Part shown: in pieces, positions 16,536-25,867 of the stretch
Layout of the letters: each line of letters starts with the position of its first letter
How positions within the stretch are numbered: position 1 is the stretch's first letter
Origin: Miniphocaeibacter halophilus
GTDB lineage: Bacteria > Bacillota > Clostridia > Tissierellales > Peptoniphilaceae
Assembly (NCBI RefSeq): GCF_016458825.1
Contig: NZ_CP066744.1
Span: 2,167,868-2,231,867 of the forward strand
Direction of reading: 5' to 3'
Length of the DNA: 64,000 nt
Made by a program: the position numbers and the translations under genes
Notes under the pieces: generated by a model
What the model saw: the letters and a program-made list of their open reading frames with translations, nothing else
Told to the model about the DNA's origin: nothing
Databases searched by the model: none

Positions 16536-17897
16536 ATGAATGGGTTATTTTCAATAATAGTAACACTACTATATATAGTAATTGTTGCATATCTAGTTAT
16601 AAAAGAGTATAACTCAGTATTTGTTTTCTTATCATCGGGAATACTTGTTTTACTCATTTCTACAATAATTACCGGAGCTACAATTTTAGGTGAAGAAACT
16701 TCAGGAAGTGGCATTATTGACGTTTTTGTTTATGCTACAAACGCTTTCAAGTCTAATGTTTCAGGAGTTGGACTTACACTGATGATGGTTACTGGTTATG
16801 CTATGTACATGTCACATATTGGTGCTTCTACCAAATTAGCATATATAGCTACTAAGCCATTATCTAAAATCAAAAGCCCTTATGTAGTCCTTAGCTTATT
16901 ATTTGTTATAGGAACTATGTTAAAACTTGTAATAACAAGTCATGCTGGCTTATCAATGTTACTTATGGCTATATCTTTTCCTATTTTAACTTCTTTAGGA
17001 ATTAGTAAATTAAGCGCTGCTACTGCAATAATAATGTCTGGATTTGTTGATTGGGGTCCTAATGATTCAAGTGCAATTTTTGCTGGAGAAAATGTAGTTG
17101 GAATGCCTATGATGGAATATTTTCTTACATATCAAGCAAAAACTGCCATTATCTTAATAATAATTGCAGCAATTTTCTTGCCTATTTATTTATGGAAAAT
17201 TGATCAAAAATCAATAAGCAAAAATAGTGACGATATTAAAACTGAAAAAGTAGAAAATGTTGATTGCCCTATTATTTATGCAATTTTACCGGTAATCCCA
17301 CTTTTACTAATTACCATTTTTAGTTTTATTCCTACGATTGAATTAGATGTGGTTACAGCAAATTTGATTGGTTTAATATTTGTTTTCACTTTAGAGTTGT
17401 TAGTGAAAAAGGATAGAAAAAGAGTTACAAACGATTTCAATGTTGTTTTAAAAGCTATGGGAAATTCTTTTGCTAGAGTTGTTAGTATTTTAATAGGAGC
17501 AGCACTTTTTGCAGAAGCAATTCAATTATTAGGGGGAATTACCATTATTTCAAATGCTTTAGCATCTATAAGAAGTGCACCAATTATTACAATGGCATTA
17601 ATGTCTCTAATTACATTTCTTGCAGGTATGTTATTGGGGTCTGGTAATGCTTCATGGTATGCATTTGGTCCTTTAGTTCCAGATGTTACGATGCAAATGG
17701 GAATATCTACAGCAACTATTGCTTTGCCAATGCAACTATCTTCTGGAATAGGTAGAAGTATGTCACCTGTTGCTGGAGCTATGATTTCAGTTGCAGGTAT
17801 GGCAGAAGTAGAATTAACCGATTTAATAAAAAGATGTTCTATTCCATCAATGGTAATGTTTGTTTGTAACTTAGTTGTATCATACTTAGTAGTGTAA
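16536..17897 (+). CDS. DcuC-like anaerobic C4-dicarboxylate/ion transporter family membrane protein
   Basis: Polytopic membrane protein of 453 aa with about 10-12 hydrophobic helices. I choose the ATG at 16536, because SD GGAGG lies just upstream; an upstream TTG falls inside the operator. Features that resemble the DcuC family are 'GYAMYMSHIGAS' near residue 85, the conserved 'DWGPNDSSAIFAGENVVGMP' (part) and 'MEYFLTYQ'. Annotation pipelines may call such proteins NhaC- or YfcC-like ion transporters. It is 29 bases upstream of a PLP C-S lyase, so it may import that enzyme's substrate or export a product (inference). It is controlled by the TTGACA promoter and palindrome. Confidence 0.7.
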   Translation: MNGLFSIIVTLLYIVIVAYLVIKEYNSVFVFLSSGILVLLISTIITGATILGEETSGSGIIDVFVYATNAFKSNVSGVGLTLMMVTGYAMYMSHIGASTKLAYIATKPLSKIKSPYVVLSLLFVIGTMLKLVITSHAGLSMLLMAISFPILTSLGISKLSAATAIIMSGFVDWGPNDSSAIFAGENVVGMPMMEYFLTYQAKTAIILIIIAAIFLPIYLWKIDQKSISKNSDDIKTEKVENVDCPIIYAILPVIPLLLITIFSFIPTIELDVVTANLIGLIFVFTLELLVKKDRKRVTNDFNVVLKAMGNSFARVVSILIGAALFAEAIQLLGGITIISNALASIRSAPIITMALMSLITFLAGMLLGSGNASWYAFGPLVPDVTMQMGISTATIALPMQLSSGIGRSMSPVAGAMISVAGMAEVELTDLIKRCSIPSMVMFVCNLVVSYLVV

Positions 17898-17926
17898 AAT
17901 ATATATTTAAAGAAAGGAATTTTATA

Positions 17927-19108
17927 ATGAAAAAAATAATTTACGATTTTGATAAAGGTGTAAGTAGAAGAGGTACAGATGCTAAAAAATTTGACCCATC
18001 ACTATGTCCTGACGATGTTTTACCTTTTTGGATAGCTGACACCGAATTTCCAAGCCCTATTGAAGTAAAGGACGCTTTATTAACTAGAGTAAAGGAAGGA
18101 CACTATGGATATCCATATATTAATTCAAAATTTGAAGAAAGTATAGCTCGATGGTATAAAGTTAGGCATAATGTTGAATTGGATGTAAACTTAATTGATT
18201 TTTCTCCATGTGTTATTCCTGGAATGATTTGGTTTGTAAAAGAATTTACCAGTATCGGAGATAAAGTTGTTTTGCAAACTCCTGTATATCCCCCATTCCA
18301 TGATTTAGTGAAAAATAATGGTCGCCAACTTGTATATAACGAATTAAAGCTAATTGAAGGCAGATATGAAATAGACTTTGAAGATCTTGAAAATAAATTA
18401 AATGATCCAAAAGTAAAAATGCTTTTTATTTGTAATCCACAAAATCCTACTGGTAGAAATTTTACAAAAGAAGAATTGACTAAAATTGGAAATTTATGTT
18501 TAAAATATGATGTTATGATTGGTGTTGATGAAATTCATGCAGATATAGTTTTTGATAATGAAAAATTTGTTTCTTTTTGTTCAATTTCTGATGAATTTGC
18601 AAAAAATTCAGTTACTTTTTTAAATCCAGCTAAAACATTTAATGTAGCTGGAGTCCGTACTGCTGCATGGTTTACACATAACAAAAAAATTTATGATAGG
18701 ATGATTAATCAACAAACATATAATAAGGGTATGGGAAGAAATATTTTTGGAAATGTAGCTTTAGAAGCATGTTTTAATTATGGCGATGACTATGCTGATC
18801 AACTAGTTAAATACTTAAATGAAACAAAAAATCAAGTTGTTAAATACATTGCTGATAACATTCCTAAAATTAAAGCAGTAAGTCCTGAAGCAACTTTTAT
18901 GATTTGGCTTGATTGTAGAGATTTAGGGTTCAAGAATCAAAAAGAATTAATGGATTTTTTCATAAATAAAGCTAAAGTTTTGTTAAATGATGGTACTACT
19001 TTTGGAAAAGATGAAGGTCTTGGATTTGCGAGATTTAATTTTGCTACCCAAAGAAATATCGTAATGGAAGGATTAGAAAGAATTAAAGATGCAGTTAATA
19101 ATCTTTAA
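17927..19108 (+). CDS. PatB/MalY-type pyridoxal phosphate-dependent C-S lyase (cystathionine beta-lyase family)
   Basis: 393-aa fold-type I PLP enzyme. Conserved points are 'VLPFWIADTEFPSP' near residue 31, 'GHYGYPY', 'PVYPPFHDLV', 'CNPQNPTGR' at 169-177, 'GVDEIHADI' and the Schiff-base Lys236 in 'NPAKTFNVAG'. This is the PatB/MalY pattern, enzymes that split C-S bonds of cystathionine or cysteine conjugates to pyruvate, ammonia and a thiol. It is second in an operon with the DcuC-like transporter. Whether the physiological substrate is cystathionine, cysteine or a conjugate cannot be decided. Confidence 0.88.
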   Translation: MKKIIYDFDKGVSRRGTDAKKFDPSLCPDDVLPFWIADTEFPSPIEVKDALLTRVKEGHYGYPYINSKFEESIARWYKVRHNVELDVNLIDFSPCVIPGMIWFVKEFTSIGDKVVLQTPVYPPFHDLVKNNGRQLVYNELKLIEGRYEIDFEDLENKLNDPKVKMLFICNPQNPTGRNFTKEELTKIGNLCLKYDVMIGVDEIHADIVFDNEKFVSFCSISDEFAKNSVTFLNPAKTFNVAGVRTAAWFTHNKKIYDRMINQQTYNKGMGRNIFGNVALEACFNYGDDYADQLVKYLNETKNQVVKYIADNIPKIKAVSPEATFMIWLDCRDLGFKNQKELMDFFINKAKVLLNDGTTFGKDEGLGFARFNFATQRNIVMEGLERIKDAVNNL

Positions 19109-19170
19109 AGTTTAATAGTTTTTACGGTTAGTTTATAATTGAAAGTTTTAGATTCGTAATTTTTACAAAA

Positions 19171-19210
19171 TTAAAGATGGAGTAATCTTATAAGATTACT
19201 CCATCTTTAA
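19171..19210. terminator. Bidirectional terminator, perfect 40-bp palindrome
   Basis: Bases 19171-19190 are the exact reverse complement of 19191-19210 with no unpaired loop base. It lies between convergent patB-like and uxaA genes and includes the last several codons and the stop of uxaA. Confidence 0.8.
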
Positions 19211-20678
19211 ATATTGTTATACTCTTAAAGCCATTTTTTTCATTGTTGGTTAATTCACCTGATGCTACTTTTATAATATAGTCTAGAAATGATTGTGTTA
19301 ACACTTTAAAATTTATTCCATTTAAAAGTTGTCCTGCATCAAAGTCTATCCAATGTGGTTTATTTTTTGCTAGCTCTGTATTGGAAGATAATTTTATTGT
19401 TGGAACTATATTTCCAAAAGGATTTCCTCTTCCTGTTGTAAAAACAATTAAATTAACACCTGAAGCTACTAAATTAGTAGTTGAAACTTGATCATTACCT
19501 GATCCATTTAGTAAAAAGAAACCCGGTTTATCAATTTGTTCTCCATAGTCTAAAACTCCTACTATTTGAGAACTACCTCCCTTTTGAATACAGCCTAAGG
19601 ATTTATCTTCTAAAGTTGTAATACCACCTTTTTTATTGCCTGGTGAAGGATTTTCATATATCTGTTGATTATATTTTTTGAAATAATTCTTATAATCATT
19701 AATTAAGTTTACAATTTTATTAAATACTTCTTTGTCTTTAGCTCTGGCCATTAATAAGTGTTCAGCACCAAACATTTCAGGTACTTCACTAATAACCGTA
19801 CTCCCTCCATAAGAAACTATCTCATCATTTACCTTACCTGAAAGTACATTTGCTGTTATTCCTGAAAAAGCATCGGAGCCACCACATTTAAATCCTATTT
19901 TTAACTTGTCTATTCCAACATCTTCTCTTTTAAATTCACTAGCGTAACTTACTAATTCATCTAATAAATTCATAGCTTCTAAATATTCATCTTTAACATT
20001 TTGAATAGTCAAGAACTTAATTCTATTTTTATTAAATTCACCAAGAAAAGGTTTAAAAATCTCCAAATAGTTATTTTCACAGCCAAGACTTAAAACCAAA
20101 ACACCAGCAGCATTAGGGTTTTTAATAATACCGGCAAGTATTTTCTGTGTTATTTCTAAGTCATCACCTAGTTGACTACATCCCATATCATGAGTTATTG
20201 CAACTATATCATCAACTTTATTTCCATATTTTTCTTTAGCCATTTTTGACAAGTTTTTAGCAGTTTGATTAATACAACCAACTGTAGGAACTATCCAAAT
20301 ATCGTTTCTTGTACCAACATTTCCATCTTCTCTTACATATCCTTTAAATGTTGGTATGTTCTTATTTTTATAATCAAATTCAAAAATTTGCTTATTGTAT
20401 TTGTAATCGATTATATCTTTAAGATTTGTTTTTATATTTTCAGTATGAACGTGTTCCCCACTTTCAATATCAGTAACAGCTCTTCCTATAGCTTCCCCAT
20501 ATTTAATAATATTTTCTCCGGTTTTAATGTTTTTAATTGCAATTTTATGACCAACAGGAACTTCAGAACGAATTTCTATCTCAGTATCTTTAAAAACAAT
20601 TTTATTTCCCTTTTCTAATTTTTTTACTGCCACAACTACATTATCTTTTTCATTAATTTGTAAATAATTATTATTCAT
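19188..20678 (-). CDS. uxaA: Altronate dehydratase
   Basis: Converts D-altronate to 2-keto-3-deoxy-D-gluconate. The 496-aa protein joins an N-terminal SAF domain (about residues 10-90, 'VPVGHKIAIKNIKTGENIIKYGE', quoted in part) to the large UxaA C-terminal domain: 'GYVREDGNVGTRNDIWIVPTVGC', 'THDMGCSQLGDD', 'GFKCGGSDAFSGITANV' and 'NGSGNDQVSTTN'. It is last in the uxaC-uxaB-uxaA operon. The SD AGGTGA overlaps the uxaB stop. It ends inside a strong palindromic terminator. Confidence 0.95.
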   Translation of the reverse strand: MNNNYLQINEKDNVVVAVKKLEKGNKIVFKDTEIEIRSEVPVGHKIAIKNIKTGENIIKYGEAIGRAVTDIESGEHVHTENIKTNLKDIIDYKYNKQIFEFDYKNKNIPTFKGYVREDGNVGTRNDIWIVPTVGCINQTAKNLSKMAKEKYGNKVDDIVAITHDMGCSQLGDDLEITQKILAGIIKNPNAAGVLVLSLGCENNYLEIFKPFLGEFNKNRIKFLTIQNVKDEYLEAMNLLDELVSYASEFKREDVGIDKLKIGFKCGGSDAFSGITANVLSGKVNDEIVSYGGSTVISEVPEMFGAEHLLMARAKDKEVFNKIVNLINDYKNYFKKYNQQIYENPSPGNKKGGITTLEDKSLGCIQKGGSSQIVGVLDYGEQIDKPGFFLLNGSGNDQVSTTNLVASGVNLIVFTTGRGNPFGNIVPTIKLSSNTELAKNKPHWIDFDAGQLLNGINFKVLTQSFLDYIIKVASGELTNNEKNGFKSITIFKDGVIL

Positions 20679-20685
20679 AATTCAC

Positions 20686-22152
20686 CTATACGATTTTTTC
20701 TAAAGTTTTTCTTATTCCTATTTCTTCAAAATTATTTAAATTATTTAAGATTTCTTCAAATAATCCGTCTACTTCTAATAGATTAACACCCCATATTTCT
20801 TCATTAGATAATATATTTTTTACCAAATTATAGTTATTATCTTCTTGCCAGAATTTTTCAAATAATTTTAAAATGTTAATATCATCCTTAACTTCATAAT
20901 TATTATTATTAAAATCCTTTCCAAAAAAAACATTGTTTTTTTCTTTAACTTTGTAGAATCTAATTAAGGAAGCCAATGAAAAAGCTAAACCCTTGGGAAT
21001 TTTATCATATTTATTATAGTAATCTAACAAACTGCTTAAACATCTTTCCTTAAATTTAGATACAGAGTTTAAAAAAATATCCAACAAACTATGGTCAATA
21101 AAAGGATTCTTAAATCTATCTTTCACTGAATTGGAGAAACTTAATAATTCATCTTTATCCATTTCAATTGTTGGAATTATTTCATCTTCTATTATAAAAT
21201 CATAAAAATTATTAAAATTTCTGTCTTCCATCATATCTCTAACTATTTTAAAACCAGATAGATATGCAGCTAAAGCCATAGATGTATGGGCACCATTTAG
21301 AATTCTAACTTTTCTTGTTTTATATGATTTAACATTATCTGTCCAAATTATATTTGCTTTTGTCCTATTAATTGGAAAATTTTTTTCATCTTCTTTATTG
21401 CCTTCAATAACCCATAGGTTGAAAATTTCACTAGTAACTATAATTTCATCTTTATAGCCTATTTTTTCTTCTAATTTACTTATATTATCTTTTGGGTATC
21501 CTGTAACAATTCTATCGACTAAAGTATTTAGAAATTTATTATTTTCTTCTACCCAATTTTTAAATTCATCCGGTAATTTCCAATCCTCAATATGTTTTAA
21601 GACTATTTTTTTTAATTCACGGCCATTATTATCTATTAACTCAACAGGAATAAATAATAACCCTTTAGATTTATCACCTTTAAAATGCAAATATCTTGTA
21701 TATAATAATTTTGTTATCTTTGCTGGAAAAGTCTTAGGATAATTATCTTCAAAATTAACTTTTTCATATACAATTCCAGCTTCAGTAGTATTTGAAATTA
21801 CAATCGATAATTCCTCACTTTTTATTACTTCTTCGTAACTTTTAAAGTCCTTGTCATTATAGGGATTTATCATATCTGATATACTGGTTATAATTTTGTA
21901 CTCTTCTTTAGCTTCTCCACCTTCTAAGCCTCTCATAGCCAAAGTATATTTAAAATTCTGTTTTTTAAACCTATTTAAATCTCCTCTTTCAGTAGCCTTA
22001 GCTATTATTACTGATGATTTTAAAATTTCTTCATCGTTACTTAAGTCAATTATCCAGTCAACAAATCCCCTTAAAAAGTTTCCTTGTCCAAATTGAAGAA
22101 TTTTTTTAGGATATTTAGAGTTATCTTTTATAATTTTATCTTTGATTTCCAT
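20686..22152 (-). CDS. uxaB: Tagaturonate reductase (altronate oxidoreductase)
   Basis: NADH-dependent reduction of D-tagaturonate to D-altronate. The 488-aa protein matches the mannitol dehydrogenase-like family and specifically UxaB: 'ILQFGQGNFLRGFVDWIIDL' near residue 18, 'ISNTTEAGIVYE', 'VDRIVTGYPKD' and the catalytic-region 'KVRILNGAHTSMALAAYLSG'. The resemblance is to UxaB rather than UxuB (fructuronate reductase), which points to the galacturonate branch. It lies between uxaC and uxaA with short gaps, and its SD is AGGAG. Confidence 0.93.
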   Translation of the reverse strand: MEIKDKIIKDNSKYPKKILQFGQGNFLRGFVDWIIDLSNDEEILKSSVIIAKATERGDLNRFKKQNFKYTLAMRGLEGGEAKEEYKIITSISDMINPYNDKDFKSYEEVIKSEELSIVISNTTEAGIVYEKVNFEDNYPKTFPAKITKLLYTRYLHFKGDKSKGLLFIPVELIDNNGRELKKIVLKHIEDWKLPDEFKNWVEENNKFLNTLVDRIVTGYPKDNISKLEEKIGYKDEIIVTSEIFNLWVIEGNKEDEKNFPINRTKANIIWTDNVKSYKTRKVRILNGAHTSMALAAYLSGFKIVRDMMEDRNFNNFYDFIIEDEIIPTIEMDKDELLSFSNSVKDRFKNPFIDHSLLDIFLNSVSKFKERCLSSLLDYYNKYDKIPKGLAFSLASLIRFYKVKEKNNVFFGKDFNNNNYEVKDDINILKLFEKFWQEDNNYNLVKNILSNEEIWGVNLLEVDGLFEEILNNLNNFEEIGIRKTLEKIV

Positions 22153-22175
22153 TTTTTCTCCTAGTTTATAAACTA

Positions 22176-23579
22176 TTATTTAATTTTTATATATTTTTTT
22201 GCATTATTAAAACTTATATCCTTAACTATTTCACCTAAAAATTCCTTTTTCCAAGGATATTCTCCCAGCTCTACATATTCTCCTAAAATATTACAAATAA
22301 TTCTTCTAAAATAGTCATGTCGTGGATAGGACAAAAACGATCTAGAATCAGTTAACATTCCAATAAAATTAGGTAAAACTCCAGTAGCAGCTAAATCTTT
22401 TATTTGTTTTGTCATGCCATCCTTATGGTCTAAAAACCACCATGCAGTTCCAAATTGTATCTTGGATATTCCATATTCTTCTCCTTGAAAACAACCAGCC
22501 AAAGTTGATAGAACATAATTATCTTTTGGATTTAAAGAAAACAAAATAGTTCTTGGCAATTCTTCTGTTAAATCCATTGCACTAAGTAATTGTCCCAATT
22601 CTCTAGCATATTTATAATCATTTACAGAATCATAGCCAGTATCAGGTCCTAATTTATTGAACATTCTTTCATTATTATTTCTTAAAGCACCAATATGAAG
22701 TTCCATAACCCAATCATATTTTTTATATTCCTTGGCTAAAAAAATCATTAACTCTATTTTATATTTGTCCTCTTCTTCCTTGTTAGTTTTCTCGCCATTT
22801 AATCCTTTTAAAAATATATTATCTAATTCAGCATTAGACGCTCTATTAAATGGAATATAATTAAATGCATGGTCACATGCTGCACAACCATTATCATTAA
22901 AATATTTAACTCTTTTAGATAATGCTATTTTTAAATCTTCAAAACTATTTATTTCTATTTCAGAAACATTAGATAATTCATTAATATATTCACTATAATC
23001 TTCAGCTTCAATATTTAAAGCTTTATCAGGTCTCATAGCTGGTAAAACCTTAGTTTTAAATTTATCCTCTTCTTTTATTTTTTTATGGTAATCTAAAGTT
23101 TCTACTGGATCATTAGTTGTACAAACAGCATAAACATTTGATCTTTCTATTAATTTTCTTGCTCTAAAGTCATCAGTTTTTAATAATTCATTTGTTCTTT
23201 CCCAAATTTCTTTACAAGTATTTTCGTTAAGTTCTTTTTCTATTCCAAAAAAAGTTTTCAATTCTAAATGTGTCCAATGATATAATGGATTGCCTATTAA
23301 AAGCGGTACAATTTTTGACCACTCTGCAAATTTCTCATAGTCAGATGCATTTCCTGTTATTTTTTCTTCAGGTATTCCATATGCACGCATGACTCTCCAC
23401 TTATAGTGATCACCACCTAACCAAATTTCTGTAATATTACTAAATTTTTTATTTTCCCATATTTCTTTAGCTTCTAAGTGACAATGAAAATCAAATATAG
23501 GCATATCCTTTGCATACTCTTCATATAAAACTTTTCCATAATCATTATGTAACATGAAATTATCATTAATTACTTTCAT
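22176..23579 (-). CDS. uxaC: Uronate (glucuronate/galacturonate) isomerase
   Basis: Isomerises D-galacturonate to D-tagaturonate or D-glucuronate to D-fructuronate. The 467-aa amidohydrolase-fold protein has the metal site 'FDFHCHLEAKEIW' near residue 29 and typical 'RWRVMRAYGIPEEKITGNA'-like sequence (here KWRVMRAYGIPEEKITG), with 'LHIGALRNNNERMFNKLGPDTGYDS' (part) and 'GMLTDSRSFLSYPRHDYFRR' further on. It is the first gene of the uxaCBA operon; a LacI-type operator lies in its promoter region 18-31 bases before the ATG. Confidence 0.95.
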   Translation of the reverse strand: MKVINDNFMLHNDYGKVLYEEYAKDMPIFDFHCHLEAKEIWENKKFSNITEIWLGGDHYKWRVMRAYGIPEEKITGNASDYEKFAEWSKIVPLLIGNPLYHWTHLELKTFFGIEKELNENTCKEIWERTNELLKTDDFRARKLIERSNVYAVCTTNDPVETLDYHKKIKEEDKFKTKVLPAMRPDKALNIEAEDYSEYINELSNVSEIEINSFEDLKIALSKRVKYFNDNGCAACDHAFNYIPFNRASNAELDNIFLKGLNGEKTNKEEEDKYKIELMIFLAKEYKKYDWVMELHIGALRNNNERMFNKLGPDTGYDSVNDYKYARELGQLLSAMDLTEELPRTILFSLNPKDNYVLSTLAGCFQGEEYGISKIQFGTAWWFLDHKDGMTKQIKDLAATGVLPNFIGMLTDSRSFLSYPRHDYFRRIICNILGEYVELGEYPWKKEFLGEIVKDISFNNAKKYIKIK

Positions 23580-23596
23580 TTCTTTCTCCTCTCTAT

Positions 23597-23610
23597 TGTA
23601 AGCGATTACA
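23597..23610 (-). promoter_or_regulatory. LacI/CcpA-type operator before uxaC
   Basis: TGTAATCGCTTACA (minus strand) is a near-perfect dyad that fits the LacI-family/cre consensus TGWNANCGNTNWCA. It overlaps a possible -10 (TACAAT) upstream of uxaC. The LacI gene next door is the natural candidate; CcpA is the alternative. Confidence 0.75.
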
Positions 23611-23617
23611 TTGTGTA

Positions 23618-23642
23618 TTAAAAAAAAACATTAAGATGTTTC
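23618..23642 (-). terminator. Weak terminator after lacI-type gene
   Basis: 6-bp stem AAACAT/ATGTTT with loop CTTA and a following T-run (minus strand). It overlaps the regulator's stop codon and precedes the uxaC promoter. Confidence 0.55.
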
Positions 23643-24626
23643 TTTTTTTATAAATTTAGGAATAATATAATTATTATTTTTTACAGTTTCCCCATTCATT
23701 TTTTTTATTAATAAATCTATTGCTATATTACAATGTTCCTCTATTTTATGGTCAATTGTTGATAATGACTTATAGGTATAATTTGTTAAATCAATATTAT
23801 CAAATCCAATTACTGCTAATTTTTCAGGAATTTCTATATTATATTTTTGAGCTACTTTTAAAAACTTTATAGCAGATGTATCTTTTTCAAATTGAATACT
23901 ATCAACTTCAACATTAGATTTAAGAAATTCAATTATTTTCTCATACTCTTCTAAATCTTCTTTTAATTCTAAGATTAGATTTTCATTTATTAAATTTGGA
24001 TAGTATTTTTTTATTGCTTTTAAAAAACCTTCTTTTTTAGATACACTTGCTCTTGTAATATATTTTTGTTTATCTTGTATATAAATAGGATTTTTATAAT
24101 CTTTACTTTTTAAATAACCTATGGATTGGTCTAAACCATTTTTCTCATCACAAATAACAAATGTAGAATTATCTCCAATTATATTATTTATTAATACAAT
24201 TGATATGCTCTTATTTAATTCTTCAAATCTTTCTTCTAAAACTTTATCACCATAAGATGCACCAAGTAAAATTATTCCGTCTACACCCTTTTGATTAAGC
24301 AACTCAAAATACTTTAGTTTTTGTTCTGGTTCTTCTGAAGTATTACATAAGATAGAATTGTAACCTTTTGAAACTAAATTTTGTTCTAATAAAAATGCAG
24401 AATTAGCATGGAAGGGATTTCTTATATCTGGAACCATAATTCCTATTGTATTAGTTTTATTTGTTGCAAGACCTCTTGCAATATGACTTGGTTTGTATCC
24501 ATATTTATCAATTATTTTTTGTACTTTTTTTCTAGTTTCTTCTTTTACAGTTTCTGGATTATTTAAAACTCTTGAAACTGTAGCTGTTGAAACATTTGCT
24601 TTTTTAGCAATATCATATATATTCAT
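23631..24626 (-). CDS. LacI family transcriptional regulator of the uronate genes
   Basis: 331-aa repressor: N-terminal helix-turn-helix 'MNIYDIAKKANVSTATVSRVL' (part) and hinge 'GYKPSHIARGLATNKTNTIG', then a periplasmic-binding-protein-like sensor domain (about residues 60-330) with 'IMVPDIRNPFH' and 'LAVIGFDNIDLTNYTYKSLSTI' (part). It lies upstream of uxaC on the same strand, and operator-like sites occur both before uxaC (23597) and before its own start (24638). Control of uronate genes and of itself is therefore likely. The inducer is not known but should be an intermediate of the pathway. Confidence 0.9.
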   Translation of the reverse strand: MNIYDIAKKANVSTATVSRVLNNPETVKEETRKKVQKIIDKYGYKPSHIARGLATNKTNTIGIMVPDIRNPFHANSAFLLEQNLVSKGYNSILCNTSEEPEQKLKYFELLNQKGVDGIILLGASYGDKVLEERFEELNKSISIVLINNIIGDNSTFVICDEKNGLDQSIGYLKSKDYKNPIYIQDKQKYITRASVSKKEGFLKAIKKYYPNLINENLILELKEDLEEYEKIIEFLKSNVEVDSIQFEKDTSAIKFLKVAQKYNIEIPEKLAVIGFDNIDLTNYTYKSLSTIDHKIEEHCNIAIDLLIKKMNGETVKNNNYIIPKFIKKETS

Positions 24627-24637
24627 ATTAACCTCAA

Positions 24638-24651
24638 TGGTAGCGCTTGCA
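24638..24651 (-). promoter_or_regulatory. Operator-like dyad before the LacI-type gene
   Basis: TGCAAGCGCTACCA (minus strand) shares the AGCGCT core of LacI/CcpA sites and is a near-palindrome, 12 bases before the start codon. It may mediate autoregulation. Confidence 0.55.
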
Positions 24652-24785
24652 ATTATATTGATTTAAGGATATCAAATTTTAGATATAAAGTCAATTATTT
24701 TACTTTTTTTAAAATCAATAGACTAATTTATTTTGTTCTCTATTGTATTATACATAAGATATGTCAATTTTTTTATATTTTATTG

Positions 24786-24833
24786 AAAAATGTACCTACT
24801 ATCTCAATTTTTCTGATTTGTAGGTACATTTTT
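24786..24833 (-). terminator. Terminator of the sugar ABC transporter operon
   Basis: 14-bp perfect stem (AAAAATGTACCTAC with its complement) around a 20-base loop, ending in TTTTT on the minus strand, 16 bases after the last permease gene. Confidence 0.8.
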
Positions 24834-24849
24834 ATTAAGGAAAGTTTTT

Positions 24850-25854
24850 CTAAGTATTAAATTCTTCTTTAACTTCTTCTTTATTTTTTTTCTTAAAAGA
24901 AAATACTTCTGATTGTAAGGCTATAGATAGTAATATTACTCCTCCCATCGCTACCCTTTGCCATGCAGAGTCTAATTTACCAGAATAATTAAATATTGTA
25001 TTAATTATAGTTATAATCATAGCACCAAAAAATGCTCCACTAAATTTTCCTTCTCCACCTGAAAGTTTAATTCCTCCAAGAGCACACATTGCTATTGCAG
25101 TTGTTTCCCAAGCATCTCCTGCATTTGGTTGAGCTGTACCTAATTTAGAGGCTGATAATATACCTGAGAGAGCTGCAATAAGACCACAAACTACAAAAGC
25201 TAAGATTTTTGTTCTATCTGCTGGAAGTCCCATCATTCTTGCTGCTTCTTCATTTCCTCCTACAGAATATAAGGATGTTCCAAATTTTGTATTATGTGAT
25301 ATATGCATACAGATTAAAGTAAGTACTACGAAGATTACTACTAATATTGGTATATTTGTATTATTTAAAAAAGGAATTCTATATCCTCCTATTGCTCTAA
25401 GTATTGGATCCTTAATGGATACCGGACTTTTGTTAGTTATTAAAAGAACTAGCCCCCTTACTCCCATTAACATTGCTAATGTAGCTATCCATGAAGAAAT
25501 ACGTAACTTTGTAACCATTAATCCATTTAATAATCCTGTAATAACTCCACATAATAAACCTAATATTATTCCTAATATCGGATTTGTTTCTCCAAAAATC
25601 CCCATTATTACACCAGATAAAGCTAAAACTGCTCCAACGGATAAATCTATTTGACCTATCATTATAACAAAAGCCATACCCAGTGCAACTATACCAGTAT
25701 CACTAGCTGCTTTATTGAATAATCTCATAATTGATGGAAACGACATTAAATTCTTTTCAGAAAATGCAATACTAGCAAATATGAACAAAATTAAAAATGC
25801 AATTATAGAACTTTTAGATCCAAACCAATTCCATGTCTTCTTTAAAGTTTTCAT
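24850..25854 (-). CDS. CUT2-type sugar ABC transporter permease (second)
   Basis: 334-aa RbsC/BPD_transp_2 family membrane subunit. The central motif 'GQIDLSVGAVLALSGVIMG' near residue 65, 'GLLCGVITGLLNGLMVTKLRISSWIATLAMLMGVRG' (quoted in segments) and the late 'GGIKLSGGEGKFSGAFFGA' are family hallmarks, with about 8-9 helices. It differs clearly from the neighbouring permease, so the channel is probably a heterodimer. Last gene in the SBP-ATPase-permease-permease operon. Confidence 0.9.
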   Translation of the reverse strand: MKTLKKTWNWFGSKSSIIAFLILFIFASIAFSEKNLMSFPSIMRLFNKAASDTGIVALGMAFVIMIGQIDLSVGAVLALSGVIMGIFGETNPILGIILGLLCGVITGLLNGLMVTKLRISSWIATLAMLMGVRGLVLLITNKSPVSIKDPILRAIGGYRIPFLNNTNIPILVVIFVVLTLICMHISHNTKFGTSLYSVGGNEEAARMMGLPADRTKILAFVVCGLIAALSGILSASKLGTAQPNAGDAWETTAIAMCALGGIKLSGGEGKFSGAFFGAMIITIINTIFNYSGKLDSAWQRVAMGGVILLSIALQSEVFSFKKKNKEEVKEEFNT

Positions 25855-25867
25855 TTATTTCACCTTC

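Noticed and set aside
20265-20618. 117-aa plus-strand frame opposite uxaA
   Set aside because: Shadow of a well-supported gene, no SD and no recognisable protein.
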